DNA of 16,838 bases from Nitrososphaerota archaeon (GTDB lineage: Archaea; Thermoproteota; Nitrososphaeria; Nitrososphaerales; JAHFOH01): positions 1 to 16,838 of the forward strand of contig JAHFOH010000014.1 of NCBI GenBank assembly GCA_023266955.1, in the 5' to 3' direction. Positions 4,833 through 12,763 of this stretch are shown here, piece after piece. The translations under genes were made by a program, and so were the position numbers. How positions within the stretch are numbered: position 1 is the first letter of the stretch; each line of letters begins with the position of its first letter. The notes beneath the pieces were generated by a model. That model ran no database searches. It saw only the letters and a list, made by a program, of their open reading frames with translations, and was not told where the DNA came from.

Positions 4833-6271
4833 GTTGATAAGACTGCGTTTCTTGCGAGCTCAATAACAGGAGTGGGATACACTCCTATCACAATTATTAG
4901 AACTAATCCTATTCCGAGAGCAGCCGACAAGTTAGCTGGCTCCCGTATTCTGACTGCCCCTTCAAAATCATCTAGATACATCCTCTTTATGAGCCAACCG
5001 TAATAGCCGAGAGAAAGAATACTGTTTAGGATTCCAGCTACAGCAAGCCACGGCAAGCCCCCTTGTATGGCTGCCGTGAAGAGAACGAACTTGCTCCAGA
5101 AACCATTCAGAGGCGGCACTCCAGCAAGAGCCAGCATCGATATTGTGAGAGCGAAGGCTGTAAAAGGCATCCTTCTTCCGAGCCCATTGAAGTTGGCTAG
5201 ATCTTCTCTGCCCGTCTTGAAGATTACTATCGCAGCTGCTATGAAGGCGGCTGACTTCATGATGGCGTGATTAAGAACGTGGAAGAGGGCGCCCACGAGA
5301 CCTAGACTGCTTGTTGGTGCAACTGCAAGGCCTATGACAATGAAGCCTGCTTGAGCGATACTGGAGTAGGCAAGTAGGCGAGTTATGCTTCTTTGAGTGA
5401 GAGCAGCGATGTTGCCTAGGGTCATGGTAAGCACCGCTAGGAGAGCAAGCGTTATTGTCCAGTCAGCTCTCAGCGCCGTCATAGCGATAACCAGAACTCT
5501 AATCGCAGCAACAAAACCTGCTTTTTTGGTTCCTGCGGCGAGCAGTGTGCTAACTGTTGTTGGCGCTCCTTGATACGCATCAGGTATCCACATGTGGAAG
5601 GGTACTATCGCCATTTTGAAGCCGAAGCCTCCTATGAATAATGCTAAGCTCAAAACAGCTAGTGGTGCCAGCTCCTTTTCAGAGATGATCCTAGTCAGAG
5701 CAGAGAATGTTTCAGCCAGACCGGTGGATCCGACTAGACCGTATGTTAGAGAGATGGCGTATAGAATGAGGCCGGAGCCCAAGGCCCCGACGAGAAAGTA
5801 CTTGATGGATGCTTCATTCGAAGAGGGGTCTCTCTTGCTGAAGCCGGCAAGGACATAGGTGGGTAGACTCATCAATTCCCATGCGACAAATATCACTAGA
5901 AGGTCAACTGCAAACGCCAGAATCACCATCCCAAGAGCAGTGAAAATCAAAAGGGAGTAGTATACACCGATGTTGGGGTCTCTCTCCACATAATCGAGAG
6001 ACGCAATAGCCACAAAAACTGAAACCAAAAGGACTGCCAGAGAAAATAACACGCCAAGCAAATCTACCCTGAAGAGGTTCGATGCAAAGGCAGGTTCCAG
6101 AGTCCTGGTTGCCGAAAATCCCACGAGCAGTGATGACGCTACTAAAACTGCTACTGCAACATACCCAGGTAGTCTTCCACCTGGAACGCGCCTCTTGAAG
6201 GCGAAATCTATTCCAGGCAGTGCTAGGGCGCCTCCCGCCAACAAGATTATCAGGTTTGATAGGAGATCCAT
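4829..6271 (-). CDS. nuoN: Complex I subunit NuoN
   Basis: A 480-residue membrane protein of about 14 helices, one of the antiporter-like proton channels of complex I. It carries the TM5 glutamate (AWELMSLPTYV, E132), the TM7 lysine (FGFKMAIVPFHMWIPDAYQG, K219), the TM8 lysines (LAAGTKKAGF, K249/K250) and the TM12 lysine in NGFWSKFVLF. PDAYQGAPTTVS is typical of NuoN rather than NuoM or NuoL. It is the last gene of the operon, 3 bases after nuoM. Its TAA shares bases with the TAG of the convergent prenyl synthase. All channel residues are present, so it should pump. Confidence 0.95.
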   Translation of the reverse strand: MDLLSNLIILLAGGALALPGIDFAFKRRVPGGRLPGYVAVAVLVASSLLVGFSATRTLEPAFASNLFRVDLLGVLFSLAVLLVSVFVAIASLDYVERDPNIGVYYSLLIFTALGMVILAFAVDLLVIFVAWELMSLPTYVLAGFSKRDPSSNEASIKYFLVGALGSGLILYAISLTYGLVGSTGLAETFSALTRIISEKELAPLAVLSLALFIGGFGFKMAIVPFHMWIPDAYQGAPTTVSTLLAAGTKKAGFVAAIRVLVIAMTALRADWTITLALLAVLTMTLGNIAALTQRSITRLLAYSSIAQAGFIVIGLAVAPTSSLGLVGALFHVLNHAIMKSAAFIAAAIVIFKTGREDLANFNGLGRRMPFTAFALTISMLALAGVPPLNGFWSKFVLFTAAIQGGLPWLAVAGILNSILSLGYYGWLIKRMYLDDFEGAVRIREPANLSAALGIGLVLIIVIGVYPTPVIELARNAVLST

Positions 6272-6274
6272 GCC

Positions 6275-7744
6275 CTATACACCTGCAAATGTTCTAACAA
6301 GTACAGCAGAGGCTGGATTGACGACATCCAGAATCAATGACGGAAATGCTAGCAGTATGAACAGAGGCACCAAGTACAACAACATTGCTGTGGTAGTAGA
6401 TGGAGTCATGTCATGGTGTTTGACACCTTCTACGGGTGGAGAAAGTACAGAGCGCCTTAGGACCAAAAGGAAGTATGCGACTGTTATGATAGGAATCAAA
6501 ATTGCAACGGCGTATCGCACGTCAACTGCTATCGCTCCTACAATAACCATGAATTCGCTGATGAAGTTGCTGAAGATTGGCACGCCCATCGCTGCCATCG
6601 AACCCATAATCAGTAGAATCGCTGTTCTCGGCATAGTGACTCTCAGTCCCTTCAAGCCGGGAATTTCGCGTGTTCCTGCTTGCTCATGGATGAAACCCGA
6701 TAGCATGAAGAGCAGCCCGATTGCTACGCCGTGATTGAACATTTGGAAGACAGCTCCCGAGATACCTATTTGGTTTCCCGTGAAGCCGCCTAAGAGAACA
6801 AAGCCCATGTGGTTAATGCTTGTTAGTGCAATCATTCTTTTCAAATCCTTCTGAGTCACAGCGACAATGGCCCCGTAAAACATCGTAAGTAGCCCGAACA
6901 GAATGTAGACCCAAGCAAACTGCCGGGAAGCGTCGGGAAAGAGGCCCAAGTTTATTCTGAGAAAACCATATCCGCCCATTTTCAGAAGCAAACCGGCTAG
7001 GAACACGCTAATGGGTGCAGGAGCCTCCACATGCGCATCGGGAAGCCATGTATGAAGAGGCACTATAGGGAGTTTCACCCCGAAGCCGATGAATGCAGCA
7101 ATGCTCGCCAAGATCTGAAGCCAGAGCGGGATTCTCCCAACAAGCTCCGTGATGTTGAAGGTTGGAGGAGAAATGAACGCGTACAGGCCGAAGAATCCTA
7201 GAAGTATTATCGTGCTTCCCGCGAAAGTGAAAAGCAGGAATTTGAAAGCAGCGTACTTCCTGTTCGGTCCTCCCCATATTCCGATGAAGAAGAACATGGG
7301 GATCAAGACGAGTTCAAAGAAGACGTAGAAGAGGATGAGATTTAGAGAAGTGAAGAAGCCTATTATGGAGCCTTCGAAGAAAAGTACGACGGCATAGTAT
7401 AGTCCTTCTCTTTCTTTAATCAGCCTTCCTGATCCTATTATGACAAGAACTGTTAGAAATGCAGAGAGGATTACTAGGGGTGCACTGAGTCCGTCCATGC
7501 CAACATAGTAGTCAATCCCCCTTAGACCGGTGACCCAAGGAATAGGCCCCTCTACAAGATTGAATTCAGCTCCGGATCCTGCACGAAGGATTCCCGCATA
7601 CGTATAGAGTGAAAGAGCAAGAATGACGACGGAAACGGCTAATGAGAATCGATTTGCGTAGACTCCCTTGCGCCTTCCAATGAGGAAAGTAGGTATCGCA
7701 GCAAGTATGGGTATGAAGATTAGCACCGAAATTAGGAACGCCAC
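6275..7744 (-). CDS. nuoM: Complex I subunit NuoM (standard copy)
   Basis: A 489-residue antiporter-like subunit. Key residues: TM5 E144 (FFELVLIPMFFFIG), TM7 K224 (GVKLPIVPLHTWLPDAHVEA), TM8 K255 (LLLKMGGYGFLR) and TM12 E397 (FISEFMV), all as in a working proton channel. The GTG start at 7744 follows GGGTGAT (7754-7748), which overlaps the nuoL stop and matches the archaeal 16S tail. It lies between nuoL and nuoN, the usual NuoM position. Compared with NuoM' upstream it is the more conventional paralogue. Confidence 0.95.
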   Translation of the reverse strand: MAFLISVLIFIPILAAIPTFLIGRRKGVYANRFSLAVSVVILALSLYTYAGILRAGSGAEFNLVEGPIPWVTGLRGIDYYVGMDGLSAPLVILSAFLTVLVIIGSGRLIKEREGLYYAVVLFFEGSIIGFFTSLNLILFYVFFELVLIPMFFFIGIWGGPNRKYAAFKFLLFTFAGSTIILLGFFGLYAFISPPTFNITELVGRIPLWLQILASIAAFIGFGVKLPIVPLHTWLPDAHVEAPAPISVFLAGLLLKMGGYGFLRINLGLFPDASRQFAWVYILFGLLTMFYGAIVAVTQKDLKRMIALTSINHMGFVLLGGFTGNQIGISGAVFQMFNHGVAIGLLFMLSGFIHEQAGTREIPGLKGLRVTMPRTAILLIMGSMAAMGVPIFSNFISEFMVIVGAIAVDVRYAVAILIPIITVAYFLLVLRRSVLSPPVEGVKHHDMTPSTTTAMLLYLVPLFILLAFPSLILDVVNPASAVLVRTFAGV

Positions 7745-7747
7745 TGC

Positions 7748-7754
7748 ATCACCC
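7748..7754 (-). promoter_or_regulatory. Ribosome binding site deciding the nuoM GTG start
   Basis: GGGTGAT lies three bases before GTG 7744. It overlaps the first base of the nuoL stop codon, which suggests coupled translation. An ATG within the same stretch (GATGCA) is out of frame. Confidence 0.6.
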
Positions 7755-9859
7755 TAGAGCACCAAGATCATGAACACTACCAACGCTATGACGCCAACGC
7801 CCATTGCAAGCAGATAATATTGTGCGATGCCTGTCTGAATCCTTCTTACTACGAGTGAAAACTTCTGCCCATACTTCGATATTCCATTTATCAGCCTATC
7901 TATGATTCCGAGATCGAATTTGTCGCTTAGGGTAGCGAAGGAAACTGAAGCATCTGCGAAGACGCTGTTGAATCGGTCAATGACACCTACCTCTAGGATC
8001 GAGAATAGTATGCGGCTGAATGCTGCTGTAACATAAGCAAACAATTTGTAGTACAGGGAGTTGATGTACCACCGGTTTTCGAAGAATCTGTATACTGAAG
8101 TCAACAAGGTGCTGCGCTGAAGTATTACACTCGGTTCAATCCGCCTCGCGATGTAAATGTAGTAGCCTAATCCGGCTCCAGCAGACAAAGCGATGATGGA
8201 GCTGATTGCAGATATCAGGGCGGGAGTGGTGGCCACTGCTTGGGTGAAAGGAATCTTAAAGGAAGACTCTAAGAATTCGCCAAGCGTTACTCTCAACTTA
8301 TCTTCGAAAAAGAGTGGACTAGCGATGCCTATTACGATGGTAGCAGCCGCCAAGATTGCATAAGGAATCCACATGACAGCGGGTGCCTCGTGAACGTGGT
8401 GGCCCTCTCTCTCCAGATTCTCAAGATTCTCACTCTTCTTCCCAAAGAAGACCATTCCTATCAGTCTGAAACTGTAAAATGCCGTGATTAACGCGGTCAC
8501 GACAGCCAACAGGAAGAGCGCGCCAGATAGAGGGTATCCACTAGCAAGTAGAGTTGAAGTCAAGATCGCGTCTTTACTCCAAAAGCCACTGAAGGGTGGT
8601 ATCCCAGATAGTGAAGCAGCTGCAATCAGCATCGCACCGAATGTTATCTTCATGCTTTTTCGGAGACCTCCCATTTCATGCATGTATTTCGTCTGGGTTG
8701 CGTGAATCAATGCTCCGGCACCCATGAAGAGAGCTGCCTTGAATATCGCATGGCTAGAAAGATGGAATAGACTGGCTGAGTAACCTGAAGAGAAATCGAC
8801 AGCTAATCCTGCAGCTCCAAGACCCAACATCATGTATCCTATCTGGGAAACTGTTGAGTATGCGAGAACTTTTTTCACCTCCTTCGAAACCATGGCTTGC
8901 GTGGCAGCTAGGAATGCGGTGAATACTCCAATCCATGCGATGGTGGCGAATAAGGGAACTATCTGTTGTACGGCTATCGCGGCGGCGTAAAAAAGCGGAC
9001 CGACTCTAGCTACTAGAAAAACGCCTGCCTTGACCATAGTTGCGGCATGGATTAGTGCAGAAACTGATGTTGGACCAGCCATAGCATCTGGAAGCCATTC
9101 ATGCAGAGGAAACTGGGCGGATTTTCCGATGGCACCTCCAAAGATCAGCAGAGCAACTGGAACGAATAGTCCGACGGAAGCAAGATTGCTGGCCCATGTA
9201 GTTTTTGTAGCCAGAGAAGTAAAGTCGAAGGTTCCTGAAAATGAAAAGAGAATTAGCAGTCCGATTAGGAATGCGATGTCACCGATCCTAGTCGTGATGA
9301 AAGCTTTCATCCCGGCATGAGTCGGGGAGTATGCCTGAGGCACCCCCCAAGCTACTTTCCCAGGAGTCCCTACCCAATACTTCAATTCGTCAGTGTGCCA
9401 GAAACCGATTAGAGCGTAGGAGCAGAATCCCACTCCCTCCCAACCGAAGAACAGCTGCAGAAAATTATCCGAGAGAACTATCAGCTGCATGTTTCCGATG
9501 AAGAAATTCATCAGGAACCAATACCTTGTTAGTCCAGACTCTTCTTTCATGTAGCCTAAGCTGTAGACCATGATGAGAAAGCTTACCCAACCAACCACAT
9601 TGGCCATGAAAATACTGAGTGGATCAGCCAAGACACCTGCTTTGATGTTCAGAGAGGGGATCCAGTCCAGTTGGAAGTGATTGATCTCCCCCGCGAATGC
9701 TGAAGGTAGCATTGATCCGGCCAGGAGTACTGAAGCAAAGGAGAAGCCTACGGCGAAATAGTCTCTAATCTTTGAGTGGATTCTTGCAAAACCTGGAGTT
9801 AGCAGCGCACCCGCTATAGGTAAGATCCACACTAACCACGGAATCAGTTGGTTAACCAT
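7754..9859 (-). CDS. nuoL: Complex I subunit NuoL with lengthened lateral helix
   Basis: A 701-residue antiporter-like subunit at the distal end of the membrane arm. Numbering from the TTG two codons earlier in the open frame (add one), TM5 E142 (FFGWEGVGFCSYALIGFW), TM7 K247 (GGAIGKSAQFPLHEWLPDAM), TM8 K278 (HAATMVKAGVFLVAR) and the TM12 lysine (FSGFWSKDAIL) are present. The C-terminus is the lateral helix HL between a TM near 555-580 and the last TM (QYYLLAMGVGVIALVVFMIL). From WYIN to RRIQTG there are 71 residues against about 44 in ordinary NuoL, with the pattern VGVIDR / LGIIDR twice. ATG 9859 is preferred to TTG 9862 because of the strong GGGAGGAT site six bases upstream. Confidence 0.95.
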   Translation of the reverse strand: MVNQLIPWLVWILPIAGALLTPGFARIHSKIRDYFAVGFSFASVLLAGSMLPSAFAGEINHFQLDWIPSLNIKAGVLADPLSIFMANVVGWVSFLIMVYSLGYMKEESGLTRYWFLMNFFIGNMQLIVLSDNFLQLFFGWEGVGFCSYALIGFWHTDELKYWVGTPGKVAWGVPQAYSPTHAGMKAFITTRIGDIAFLIGLLILFSFSGTFDFTSLATKTTWASNLASVGLFVPVALLIFGGAIGKSAQFPLHEWLPDAMAGPTSVSALIHAATMVKAGVFLVARVGPLFYAAAIAVQQIVPLFATIAWIGVFTAFLAATQAMVSKEVKKVLAYSTVSQIGYMMLGLGAAGLAVDFSSGYSASLFHLSSHAIFKAALFMGAGALIHATQTKYMHEMGGLRKSMKITFGAMLIAAASLSGIPPFSGFWSKDAILTSTLLASGYPLSGALFLLAVVTALITAFYSFRLIGMVFFGKKSENLENLEREGHHVHEAPAVMWIPYAILAAATIVIGIASPLFFEDKLRVTLGEFLESSFKIPFTQAVATTPALISAISSIIALSAGAGLGYYIYIARRIEPSVILQRSTLLTSVYRFFENRWYINSLYYKLFAYVTAAFSRILFSILEVGVIDRFNSVFADASVSFATLSDKFDLGIIDRLINGISKYGQKFSLVVRRIQTGIAQYYLLAMGVGVIALVVFMILVL

Positions 9860-9863
9860 CAAA

Positions 9864-11390
9864 TTATCCTCCCATAGCGGCCTTCATCATAGGGATAATG
9901 CGTTCAGTAATTAGCGAGGGGTAGACGCCTAGGGTGACTGTAAGAAACGCCAAGAAGAGTAATGGTATCGTGACTAAGGCACTCGCTTCTTTGACGCCTT
10001 CTAATTCAGGGGGGAGAGACCCAAAGAAGATTCGTTTCATCGTCCAAAGAGTGTAACCTGCCGTAATCGCTGTCGAAAACAGCGCTATTGCTGTGATTAT
10101 TACCTTAGCATTAGATCCTGACTGAAAAGCGCCAGCGAATGAACCTGAGAACAACATCCATTCAGCTTGAAAACCATTCAGCGGAGGTGTGCCCATTATA
10201 GTGAGGAAGCCGATCATTGCAGCAGTCGCAGTTATGGGTAGTTTCCGGACTAGCCCACCCATGCTACTGATGCTCCTCAGTCCGTTAGCTTGAAGAATGA
10301 TGGCACCGGCGACCATGAAGAGGATAGCCTTACCTGTCCCATGACTCACGTACTGGAACACTGAGCCAGAGACTCCGAGATAAAATGCGGAAGAGACTCC
10401 AAAGATAATGTATCCCATCTGGCTGATGCTGGAGTAAGCTAAGAGCCGTTTGATGTCATCCTGTGCGAGTGCCATTAGACCGCCGTAAATCATCGTTACC
10501 ACTCCCCAAATGCTAAGCGCGAAGGTTGTGGTGAGATATGCAGATGGAATCACGAAGAGGAGGAATCGAATTAGTGCATAGCCTCCGATCCCGATCATTG
10601 CGGGTGAGAGGAGGGCGCTGATTGGCGTGGGTGCTTCAGCATGAGCGTATGGAAGCCAAATGTGAAGACCAAAAGCTGCCAGCTTAACGAATAGTCCTAT
10701 AGCTATCGCAGCTGCTACCCACACTCGAAGACCGAATGGTATTGATGCTGTTGCGATCGCTGCCATATCGAATTTAGGCATTCCAGGCGGTCCAGCAAGG
10801 AATCCTATTGCTAGTAATCCACTTAGAAGGAGAAGTGCTCCAGCATGAGTCCAGATGAAGTACATGAAAGAAATTCTGTTTCTGTCTCCGTACCCGAACC
10901 TCGCGATGAGGAAGTAAGACGGAATCAGCATTAATTCAAAGAAGAGGTAGAATTGTATCACGTTAGTGGCTAGCGTGGTTCCAATCATTCCCGATGTGTA
11001 GAGTAGGTAGAGCATGTAGTAGCTGCCGATGCCACTTTTGACTTGCTCTTCTCTTTCCGAAGAGCTCGACGTCGTGATTTCCTCTTCAATTCTATGTTTC
11101 ATGTACGGCATTGAATAAATCGCCAGCACCGTGGAAAGTATTGCCACCGTTGTTGCAAACGGAAGACTGAGTCCATCAGCCTTCAGTCCAAACTCACCTA
11201 TGGGCTGCCAGGGGTAGGTCTCAGAATACGAAGGGCCTGTAGAAGCCGAAATCAGAAGCAAAGAGGTGGAATAAGCCATTAGACCGAAGGTGAACCACCC
11301 TGATCTGACACCGAGTGATTTTCCGAGCCAGTAGGCGACTGGAGAGAGCACTATGGGTAGGAGCACGGCTTGAAACAGGTATGTAGCCAA
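9864..11390 (-). CDS. Second NuoM-type subunit (NuoM'), lacking the TM8 lysine
   Basis: A 508-residue antiporter-like membrane protein, clearly NuoM/ND4-like: E152 (FFELMLIPSYFLIARFGYG), K236 in TM7 (VKLAAFGLHIWLPYAHAEA), a glutamate in TM12 (GFQAEWMLFSGSF), and LAQDDIKRLLAYSSISQMGY. At the TM8 site where NuoM has LLLKMGGYG the sequence is PAMIGIGGYALIRF, so the lysine is replaced (Gly267 by my alignment). Residues about 98-120 form a polar, charged loop (EEEITTSSSSEREEQVKSG) not seen in the other NuoM here. It is between nuoK and nuoL, starts with TTG at 11390 and has no clear ribosome site. It is likely to be an additional channel unit in the membrane arm, but the missing lysine could alter or abolish pumping. 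Confidence 0.9.
   Translation of the reverse strand: MATYLFQAVLLPIVLSPVAYWLGKSLGVRSGWFTFGLMAYSTSLLLISASTGPSYSETYPWQPIGEFGLKADGLSLPFATTVAILSTVLAIYSMPYMKHRIEEEITTSSSSEREEQVKSGIGSYYMLYLLYTSGMIGTTLATNVIQFYLFFELMLIPSYFLIARFGYGDRNRISFMYFIWTHAGALLLLSGLLAIGFLAGPPGMPKFDMAAIATASIPFGLRVWVAAAIAIGLFVKLAAFGLHIWLPYAHAEAPTPISALLSPAMIGIGGYALIRFLLFVIPSAYLTTTFALSIWGVVTMIYGGLMALAQDDIKRLLAYSSISQMGYIIFGVSSAFYLGVSGSVFQYVSHGTGKAILFMVAGAIILQANGLRSISSMGGLVRKLPITATAAMIGFLTIMGTPPLNGFQAEWMLFSGSFAGAFQSGSNAKVIITAIALFSTAITAGYTLWTMKRIFFGSLPPELEGVKEASALVTIPLLFLAFLTVTLGVYPSLITERIIPMMKAAMGG
9866..9873 (-). promoter_or_regulatory. Ribosome binding site of nuoL
   Basis: GGGAGGAT, ending six bases before ATG 9859, is one of the best Shine-Dalgarno matches in the operon. 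It lies inside the last codons of nuoM' and supports ATG over the adjacent TTG. Confidence 0.7.
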
Positions 11391-11396
11391 GGAGGA

Positions 11397-11717
11397 TTAG
11401 CCCCTGAGCCTCCTCAACTCCAAAACATCTATCTCTCTGTTGACACGGAAGACTAGAATGATAATTGCCAAGCCGACTGCGGCTTCAGCGGCTGCTAGCG
11501 CTATCGAAAATAACGCGAAAGTTTGACCTGTTACATTCGGGTTTGTAAGATATCTGGAGAAAGCAACAAAATTGAGGTTTGCTGCATTGATGATGATTTC
11601 AATGGCGAAAAGCATTCGCAGGGCGTTTCTCTTCGTGACTAAGCCGTAGACGCCGATGGCAAATAGTATTGTTGAAACTATGAAGTAATCGAGTAGTGGT
11701 TCGAAGCCATGAGGCAT
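11397..11717 (-). CDS. nuoK: Complex I subunit NuoK
   Basis: A 106-residue protein with three membrane helices, the typical size. Both buried glutamates of the proton path are present: AIEIIINAANLNF (about residue 40) and LAAAEAAVGLAIIL (about residue 78). ATG 11717 follows the nuoJ stop by three bases, with GGAGGAGAAGTGA just upstream serving as ribosome site inside nuoJ. Confidence 0.95.
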   Translation of the reverse strand: MPHGFEPLLDYFIVSTILFAIGVYGLVTKRNALRMLFAIEIIINAANLNFVAFSRYLTNPNVTGQTFALFSIALAAAEAAVGLAIIILVFRVNREIDVLELRRLRG

Positions 11718-11720
11718 GGT

Positions 11721-12218
11721 TCACTTCTCCTCCCTCTCCACCTTCGCAAGCGTCAGGGCTCCCATCACGGCACTCGCTAGAACCAGACCGAGAATGAGAA
11801 GGATGGGCCAGTATTGAGTGAGTAGTTGAACTCCTATTTCACGGAAGGAAACCTGTACGCCTTGCGGAGCTACCCATGTCTGCAAGCCAGATGCGAAAGC
11901 TACTGAACCCATTCCGATGGCAAGAACGGCTGCAGCTACGATGCCGACTCCCCTTTCCCAAGCTGCCGGAGTCTTTACACCCTTTTCCCTTCTAATGAGC
12001 ATGACAGTGAACAGAATCAGCACGACCACGGCGCCAACGTAGACTGTGATTTGAAAGAGCGCTACGAAGGGCGCGTCTAAGATGATGAAGAACCCGGCAA
12101 GACCGAGAAAGGAGACTCCGAGAGCTACTGCTCCGTAAACTATCTCCCTAGCCTCTAGTGCGATAACTGAAGCTCCGATTGATACTGCGGCAAGCGCAAG
12201 AAAGACAATGTCAACCAT
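11721..12218 (-). CDS. nuoJ: Complex I subunit NuoJ
   Basis: A 165-residue five-helix subunit. The ND6-family core is visible: ALGVSFLGLAGFFIILDAPFVALFQITVYVGAVVVLILFTVML, whose TM3 contains the helix that switches between alpha and pi forms during turnover. ATG 12218 lies within the end of nuoI (8-base overlap ATGGTTGA), which indicates translational coupling. Confidence 0.95.
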   Translation of the reverse strand: MVDIVFLALAAVSIGASVIALEAREIVYGAVALGVSFLGLAGFFIILDAPFVALFQITVYVGAVVVLILFTVMLIRREKGVKTPAAWERGVGIVAAAVLAIGMGSVAFASGLQTWVAPQGVQVSFREIGVQLLTQYWPILLILGLVLASAVMGALTLAKVEREEK

Positions 12219-12759
12219 GGTAGGCTTCCATCTCCTCGACCTGAAACTTCACCGTTTTTCCAACTTCCTTCGGAGGAATAGCGAGCTGAGTCGGGGTGAA
12301 GATGAGTCCCTCCTTAGTGTAGGACGTCAACTCGTATTCGTTCGTCATGTAAAGTGCATCAAAGGGACAAGCGTCGACACAAAAGCCGCAGAAGACGCAG
12401 CTTCCGAAATCTATCTGAGGCCACAGGGATTTCTTGTTCTGTGGGAAGGTGGCCGCAGCTGCTAGTTGCTTAGGCACCACCCAGGCTGGAAAGTCCTTTT
12501 TCTCCACCGTAACCATTTCGATACAATCAGCTATGTTCTCGCAAGCAATGGAGCAGAGTTGGCAACCGGTGCATTTATCGAGAAAGAGAATGTGTCTACC
12601 CTTGTACCCGGGAATTCCAATGGCCTTCTTCGCATCATACTGAAAGCCCTCTCCCTCTATCTCGAGTTTTTCCTCTGGATACCTAAGGGTCATGCGTCTT
12701 CTAAACAGCTGTCTTAGCGCAGTTACGAATGCAACGAATACACCTCTGACTAAACTCAT
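12211..12759 (-). CDS. nuoI: Complex I iron-sulfur subunit NuoI
   Basis: A 182-residue protein with two 4Fe-4S clusters (N6a and N6b) that pass electrons towards NuoB. The first motif is CTGCQLCSIACEN (C63, C66, C69, C73), where the usual final CP is CE; the second is CVFCGFCVDACPFDAL (C121, C124, C127, C131). The N-terminal amphipathic segment (about 1-25) and the C-terminal tail are typical. With no NuoE/F/G in the operon, this subunit is the likely entry point for electrons from a soluble donor such as ferredoxin or an F420H2-oxidising partner. Confidence 0.94.
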   Translation of the reverse strand: MSLVRGVFVAFVTALRQLFRRRMTLRYPEEKLEIEGEGFQYDAKKAIGIPGYKGRHILFLDKCTGCQLCSIACENIADCIEMVTVEKKDFPAWVVPKQLAAAATFPQNKKSLWPQIDFGSCVFCGFCVDACPFDALYMTNEYELTSYTKEGLIFTPTQLAIPPKEVGKTVKFQVEEMEAYHG

Positions 12760-12763
12760 AATC

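Noticed and set aside
12208..12717. Plus-strand open frames opposite nuoI (12208-12465, 12434-12643, 12466-12717)
   Set aside because: They are shadows of nuoI, whose eight cluster cysteines fix the coding strand.
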